DNA of 64,000 nt from assembly GCF_002000245.1 (NCBI RefSeq), contig NZ_MTCM01000006.1:277302-341301 (forward strand), given 5' to 3'. Shown here in pieces: positions 55,749 through 64,000 of the stretch. Under the pieces are notes generated by a model, which saw only the letters and a list, made by a program, of their open reading frames with translations, had not been told where the DNA came from and made no database searches. The DNA is from Sphingobacterium sp. CZ-UAM. Lineage in GTDB: Bacteria; Bacteroidota; Bacteroidia; Sphingobacteriales; Sphingobacteriaceae. Every line of letters begins with the position of its first letter. The first letter of the stretch is position 1. Both the position numbers and the translations under genes were made by a program.

Positions 55749-57869
55749 GTGAAAAATAATAAAAAAATATTTATTTTCAGGACAGTTTTAATCGCTTTTC
55801 TGATTCTTTCTTTGGTGTATATCGGCTCGATATTTACCTACCAATATATTGAATATCAAAAAACAGAAGCCCGTCTAAATAAAGCCTACAGCTCCAAAAA
55901 TCAGCTAACAAGTTTGTTTTATGAGTTGTTTGCGTCTTATAATGCTGCAGGGAATGCATTCCGTTCATACACGGTAGATTTCAGCGCTGAAAACTTGACA
56001 AATTATACAAAAAGCTTAGACAGCCTTCGTTTTTACATCGATTCGCTGTCGACTCTTTCTTCAAAAAAAGGGATTTCGTTTTCAACCAATGCACCACTGG
56101 AACAAAATATACATCTCTCTGATGAATTCGCCCGTATTAAGCAATCCGTTGATAATATGATTTTCCTAGCAAAGGATTCCCTTTCTTTGTTAATGAAAAC
56201 CAGCCGAACATTACGTCCGACAACCAATCGGATCAACGCGGATTCAGTTGTCAGCAAAATATTACGCGATACCGCGTTAACAGTTCATAAAAAAGATACG
56301 ATCGTCAGAAAAAAGGAAAAATTGTTCTCCCGGATTTTCAAAGCCAAAAATGACACCTTAGTATCAGACAGGCTTGAACAACAATTTAATGTTAATCAGA
56401 TCAAGGCAATTCACAGCCAGATACAGACATTAATTGAACAGAATGAGTCATTTTATAAACAAGATTTCAGCAAAATCCGTCGTTCTTTTGTCGCGCTTCA
56501 AGAAAAGGAAAGGCAGCTTCTGCAGTCAAATTATGCTCTTTTTAATACAATCAGTACTGCCCTATTAAAGATAAAAACGCAAGAAGACGAGTCCTTGCGG
56601 GCGGCCGAAATACAGGATTTCACGCTCTATAAGAAAAACTCCGCCATTTTTGGGAAACAGGTTATTGCCTCAATCATTTTGATGATTATTATGGTGACAC
56701 TAATTCTGTCCTATCACTATAATACCATCATTTATGAGCGTAAAATCACAGCCGCAAGGGATTATGCATTACGTACCGCCAAAGAGAAAACCAGCATACT
56801 AGCCAATGTAAGTCATGATGTGCGCACCCCTGTCAATTCGTTGGTCAGCGTTATAGATCTTTTAAAGAACAATACGTCCAACAATCGCGTTAGTCCTGCA
56901 CTATTGGATTCCATTACACAGGATATTCATGTCATCAATGATACTGTCGAAGATATACTCAATCTGGGTAAATTAGAATCAGGAATGCTGGAGATTAAGG
57001 AAGAATATTTTTCGCCGGCCAGCTTGCTTGCCAATCTGATAAAGATGCAACAAAGCCAAGCTGAAAAAAAGGGCCTCAAATTGATCAGCAATATTGCAAT
57101 TGAACGCGATACCTTGATAAAAAGTGGTGCCTATCGTCTACGTCAGATCGTATCGAATCTCCTGAGCAACGCCATTAAATATACGGACAAGGGGCAGATC
57201 GAGATTAGGGCATTCATCAACCGGGATGGAAAGAAAACTTTGCAGATAGAGGTTATAGATACTGGAAAAGGTATTTCGGTTAAAGATCAGGAGCATATTT
57301 TTGAACAATATTACATGACTGATCTCAGGTCTAAGAATAGTTTTGGACTGGGGCTGCATATTTCCAAGCTTATGGCGGAGCAGCTCAATGGAACATTAAG
57401 TGTGACAAGCAAACAAGGTAGTGGATCGACATTTACATTGATCATTCCTATTGCTGATGAAAAGAAAAGCTTAAAACAGGCTGCCACACAGGATAATCTA
57501 CCTGAGGATTTACGCATTGTGGTGATTGATGATAACCCGATCAATAACCTATTTGTTAAGCAAGCATTGCAAAAATTTAAAGATGTAAAGATTTTCCAGG
57601 ATTCGCAGCAAGCGATGGCGTATCTTCAAAACAATGGCAGCGATATAGTTATCACTGATCTTAATATGAATGGTCCAAGCGGCTGGGATATTTTGAATTT
57701 GGTCAAAGAAGAAAACACAATCCATGGTCCAAACAATAAAGTAATTGCGTTAACATCGGATGAATCACAGGTTAGCGTACAGAGCCCTCAAGGGCAGATA
57801 CATCAGTTTGATGGGGTCATGGTCAAGCCTTTTAATCTAACAAGGTTCGTACAAATTTTAACATCTTAG
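55749..57869 (+). CDS. Hybrid sensor histidine kinase/response regulator
   Basis: A 706-residue inner-membrane sensor. The start is a GTG; a stop codon lies five codons upstream and no ATG is available. Membrane segments lie near 7-30 and 304-326, enclosing a helical periplasmic domain of about 270 residues with no named family. The kinase core shows the H box ILANVSHDVRTPVNSLVSVI (H356), the N box QIVSNLLSNAIKYTD, and G boxes EVIDTGKGIS and FGLGLHISK. A C-terminal receiver domain follows (about 590-706: RIVVIDDNPINN, phosphoacceptor D637 in IVITDLNMNG, and VMVKPF). There is no DNA-binding output, so it is not an HTCS regulator; phosphate must pass on to a regulator elsewhere. Confidence 0.92.
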   Translation: MKNNKKIFIFRTVLIAFLILSLVYIGSIFTYQYIEYQKTEARLNKAYSSKNQLTSLFYELFASYNAAGNAFRSYTVDFSAENLTNYTKSLDSLRFYIDSLSTLSSKKGISFSTNAPLEQNIHLSDEFARIKQSVDNMIFLAKDSLSLLMKTSRTLRPTTNRINADSVVSKILRDTALTVHKKDTIVRKKEKLFSRIFKAKNDTLVSDRLEQQFNVNQIKAIHSQIQTLIEQNESFYKQDFSKIRRSFVALQEKERQLLQSNYALFNTISTALLKIKTQEDESLRAAEIQDFTLYKKNSAIFGKQVIASIILMIIMVTLILSYHYNTIIYERKITAARDYALRTAKEKTSILANVSHDVRTPVNSLVSVIDLLKNNTSNNRVSPALLDSITQDIHVINDTVEDILNLGKLESGMLEIKEEYFSPASLLANLIKMQQSQAEKKGLKLISNIAIERDTLIKSGAYRLRQIVSNLLSNAIKYTDKGQIEIRAFINRDGKKTLQIEVIDTGKGISVKDQEHIFEQYYMTDLRSKNSFGLGLHISKLMAEQLNGTLSVTSKQGSGSTFTLIIPIADEKKSLKQAATQDNLPEDLRIVVIDDNPINNLFVKQALQKFKDVKIFQDSQQAMAYLQNNGSDIVITDLNMNGPSGWDILNLVKEENTIHGPNNKVIALTSDESQVSVQSPQGQIHQFDGVMVKPFNLTRFVQILTS

Positions 57870-58068
57870 ATCCATTGCAAGATTGTGCTGCAATTATCAG
57901 CCCATAAGCCCAACATCCGTGCCTGTCGGATTCAAAACGAAATCAGATCTAAATCGGAAAAATAAAGAAAGGGGCCTGCAAGACTTATGTAGGCGCCCTT
58001 GCTCGTGCTTATTATCCATAACCCTAAAGCACATTGTTACACCCTGCTTGGTGATATTAGGTAAGATA

Positions 58069-58355
58069 TTATTTCAAAACCTCAACTAACTTAGCATCCA
58101 GTTCGGCATCGGCGCCATCACTTCCATTAGCTTTCCGACCAATAATAATTCCTTGCGGATGGGTCAAAATTTTAGTTGGAAACGAACTTACGCCATCACC
58201 TTCTGTCACATCCTGACATTTGTAAAAGTTCTTACCAGCGAACTTTACTCCCCAAGAACATGTTTCCAAATACCAATTTCATCTGGTTCTACCGCTTTGT
58301 GCCATTTTTCCTGTTTGCTATCATCATCGGCAATACCAATAATCTCAATACTAGG
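58069..58355 (-). pseudogene. Remnant of a TlpA-like thioredoxin gene, frameshifted and truncated
   Basis: Two overlapping minus-strand frames give the C-terminal half of a TlpA-like protein. One frame (58355 to a stop at 58245) reads IEIIGIADDDSKQEKWHKAV; the other (from about 58269 to 58069) continues with GVKFAGKNF and the cis-proline stretch GVSSFPTKILTHPQGIIIGR. Both parts match the C-terminal order of the TlpA-like protein at 18275-19447. The CxxC half is missing, and the reading frame is broken near 58248-58270. It lies between the kinase gene and the rRNA operon. It is most likely a decayed gene; sequencing error could explain only the frameshift, not the missing N-terminus. Confidence 0.75.
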
Positions 58356-58504
58356 AGAACCAGTAAACTACAATAACATTAACAGTGCAAGAGAGTGAGT
58401 TAGACAGCAGAAGAAAATGCAGGAATAATGTGACTGTACGGAACATTCCATCCAGCCCTGTTGGCTGCCCGCAGAGAAGCAGCAGCAAAAGTATGTAAAC
58501 GAAA

Positions 58505-58535
58505 GAAGCCCTTGACTGTTTCCAGCAAGGGCTTC
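58505..58535 (-). terminator. Terminator of the rRNA operon
   Basis: GAAGCCCTTG pairs perfectly with CAAGGGCTTC around an 11-base loop, about 10 bases beyond the 5S 3' end on the minus strand. The sequence after the stem (TTTCG) has only a short T run. Confidence 0.75.
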
Positions 58536-58545
58536 CGTGTAAAAA

Positions 58546-58654
58546 AAGGCACCGACCTACTCTCCCACCTGTTACGGCAATACCATCGGCTCTGGCGGGC
58601 TTGACTGCTCTGTTCGGAATGGGAAGAGGTAGACACCGCCGATATAGGCACCTA
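58546..58654 (-). rRNA. rrf: 5S ribosomal RNA
   Basis: About 109 bases. The minus strand reads AGGTGCC at the 5' end, which pairs with GGTGCCT at the 3' end to close helix I. Between them are the conserved CCTCTTCCCATTCCGAACAG loop B/C and GGGAGAGTAGGTCGG near the 3' end. It lies about 160 bases after the 23S gene in the operon. The exact ends are estimated. Confidence 0.92.
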
Positions 58655-58740
58655 AAGTTTTTTTATAGTATCAAGTACGCAGATGTTAGTATTTAGATCC
58701 CTTTGCAGGGAAATACACATCCTATAGCTCAAACTATATT

Positions 58741-58802
58741 GACATATATATTGAAAGAGGTTCGTTTCTTTTGTTTCAAAAATTAAAGAGGAAGACAACA
58801 GT
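58741..58802. other. 3'-flank strand of a putative 23S rRNA processing stem
   Basis: The segments GACATAT(AT)ATTGAAAGAG (58741-58759) and GAAGACAACAGT (58791-58802) are complementary to 61854-61868 and 61826-61837 on the other side of 23S. They could form the long precursor helix that RNase III cuts to release pre-23S rRNA. Confidence 0.6.
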
Positions 58803-58811
58803 GTCTGTCTG

Positions 58812-61700
<2,889 letters not shown>

Positions 61701-61825
61701 GGCATAGCCTTTTGCTACTATGCGGCTGCTTTTGATATATATACTAATATGCTAGGTAGCGGTTCGTTCGGCATTCACCGAGGGTCTCCCCGTTACTTCA
61801 AACACATACCAGCATTGTCTCTATA

Positions 61826-61868
61826 CTGTTGTCTTCTCTTGTAATTTTTTTTCTCTTTCAATATGTCA
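61826..61868. other. 5'-flank strand of a putative 23S rRNA processing stem
   Basis: ACTGTTGTCTTC (61826-61837) and CTCTTTCAATATGTC (61854-61868) are reverse complements of the two segments at 58791-58802 and 58741-58759. Together they bracket the 23S gene with a helix of over 25 pairs, broken by small bulges. Confidence 0.6.
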
Positions 61869-61923
61869 AAGAACTCTTTTTCCGGCTATATGAAGTATAT
61901 GTGTGCATACTTCACCGGAGATG

Positions 61924-61997
61924 TGGAGAATAACGGATTCGAACCGTTGACCCCCTGCGTGCAAGGCAGGTGCTCTAGCCAGCTGAGCTAATTCCCC
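61924..61997 (-). tRNA. tRNA-Ala (anticodon TGC)
   Basis: A 74-base cloverleaf: acceptor GGGGAAT with ATTCTCC (one G-T pair) and discriminator A, D-arm GCTCAGCTGGCTAGAGC, anticodon loop around TTGCACG with TGC, T-loop GGTTCGAATCC. The 3' CCA is not encoded. It lies in the 16S-23S spacer. Confidence 0.95.
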
Positions 61998-62087
61998 TTT
62001 TGTTTAAGATATCAGATTTTAGACCGGAGGCAGCAGACACTTTACTTTGTCTCTATTCTCACATCTCTATTCTCAGATCTCTTTAAG

Positions 62088-62161
62088 TAGTCCCGAGCAG
62101 ATTTGAACTGCTGACCCCTACATTATCAGTGTAGTGCTCTAACCAACTGAGCTACGGGACT
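62088..62161 (-). tRNA. tRNA-Ile (anticodon GAT)
   Basis: A 74-base cloverleaf: acceptor AGTCCCG with CGGGACT and discriminator A, D-arm GCTCAGTTGGTTAGAGC, anticodon loop CTGATAA with GAT, T-arm CAGTTCAAATCTG. It precedes tRNA-Ala in the transcription order, the usual Ile-Ala spacer arrangement. Confidence 0.95.
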
Positions 62162-62237
62162 AGCTATCCTGTTCATCTATCTCTCTCGGTCCTGCTCCCT
62201 TAGGGGCGGGCACTTTCTTCTGATGTTTTCTTCTTTT

Positions 62238-62259
62238 CAATCATGATGTACGTGACGAG
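62238..62259. other. 3'-flank strand of a putative 16S rRNA processing stem
   Basis: CAATCATGATGTACGTGACGAG is complementary, with two small bulges, to CTCGTCACGCTACATGATTG at 63926-63945. The pair brackets the 16S gene and should form its precursor helix. Confidence 0.55.
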
Positions 62260-62280
62260 CACCGATCCGCGATACTCTAG

Positions 62281-63812
<1,532 letters not shown>

Positions 63813-64000
63813 AATGAAGTTTTTGATTCTAACTATTTACATAATCAGAATTCTTTTTTTATATCTCTGATCTTGGATCGAATTGAACTAATTCTTGAAT
63901 TTTGTTCATGACTTTCGTTTGTCTACTCGTCACGCTACATGATTGTGTTTTCTTAAAGAACTTTTTGCGCTTCAACTTCCGTATCCGCTTTATTCCGATG
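63813..64000 (-). promoter_or_regulatory. Leader of the rRNA operon (incomplete)
   Basis: 188 AT-rich bases upstream of 16S. It holds the 5' arm of the 16S processing stem (63926-63945). A promoter is expected here or just beyond the window edge, but I cannot place a convincing -7 box. Confidence 0.4.

Noticed and set aside
57971..57999. GGGGCCTGCA and TGTAGGCGCCC as a possible terminator after the kinase gene
   Set aside because: Pairing needs a bulge and no T run follows on either strand, so I did not call it.

Overview
The window is chromosomal DNA of a Bacteroidota bacterium, most likely Sphingobacteriaceae (Sphingobacterium-like). This rests on AT-rich DNA, three SusC/SusD pairs, two ECF sigma/FecR switches, many carbohydrate-active enzymes, Bacteroidota-type secreted lipoproteins, weak use of Shine-Dalgarno sites, and an rRNA operon with a Bacteroidota-type 16S 3' end. 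The genus is an inference; the phylum is secure.

Layout. (1) 1-7156, minus strand: a mannoside region. A GH92 mannosidase is cut by the window edge. Next comes an operon GH92 - BSP-type metallopeptidase - GH92, then a LacI-family repressor. Two near-identical palindromic sites lie just upstream of the cut GH92 and of the operon, and probably are that repressor's operators. (2) 7589-23611, plus strand: ECF sigma - FecR - SusC (with STN signalling domain) - SusD - DUF4843 lipoprotein - PKD-like lipoprotein - two TlpA-like thioredoxins - double-DTG aspartyl protease - thioredoxin-like protein - third TlpA-like protein. This looks like a SusCD uptake system for a peptide or protein substrate with redox handling; it is the most unusual system here. 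(3) 23732-32826, minus strand: a second sigma - FecR - SusC - SusD cascade followed by a Tat-exported phosphocholine-type phospholipase C. (4) 33118-41472: a DUF3843-like protein, a CpsB/YwqE-type PHP phosphatase, a DUF4836-like protein with a small lipoprotein, a fimbrillin-like/endonuclease fusion lipoprotein, and a HAD phosphatase. (5) 41541-57869: a glycan locus with GH29 fucosidase and GH20 hexosaminidase (one operon), divergent GH2 beta-galactosidase, a small membrane protein, a SusC/SusD pair without STN domain, a second GH20, and a hybrid histidine kinase. (6) 58069-64000: a decayed thioredoxin remnant, then a full rRNA operon on the minus strand (16S - tRNA-Ile - tRNA-Ala - 23S - 5S) with long-range complementary flanks that bracket 16S and 23S.

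Together the GH92, GH20, GH29 and GH2 enzymes and the peptidases suggest a bacterium that strips glycoproteins (N-glycan, mannoprotein or mucin-like material) and imports the products through SusCD pairs. Two pairs sense their own substrate through STN/FecR/sigma relays. The third lacks the relay domain and must be controlled another way, possibly by the nearby histidine kinase. No CRISPR array, insertion sequence or phage gene was seen.
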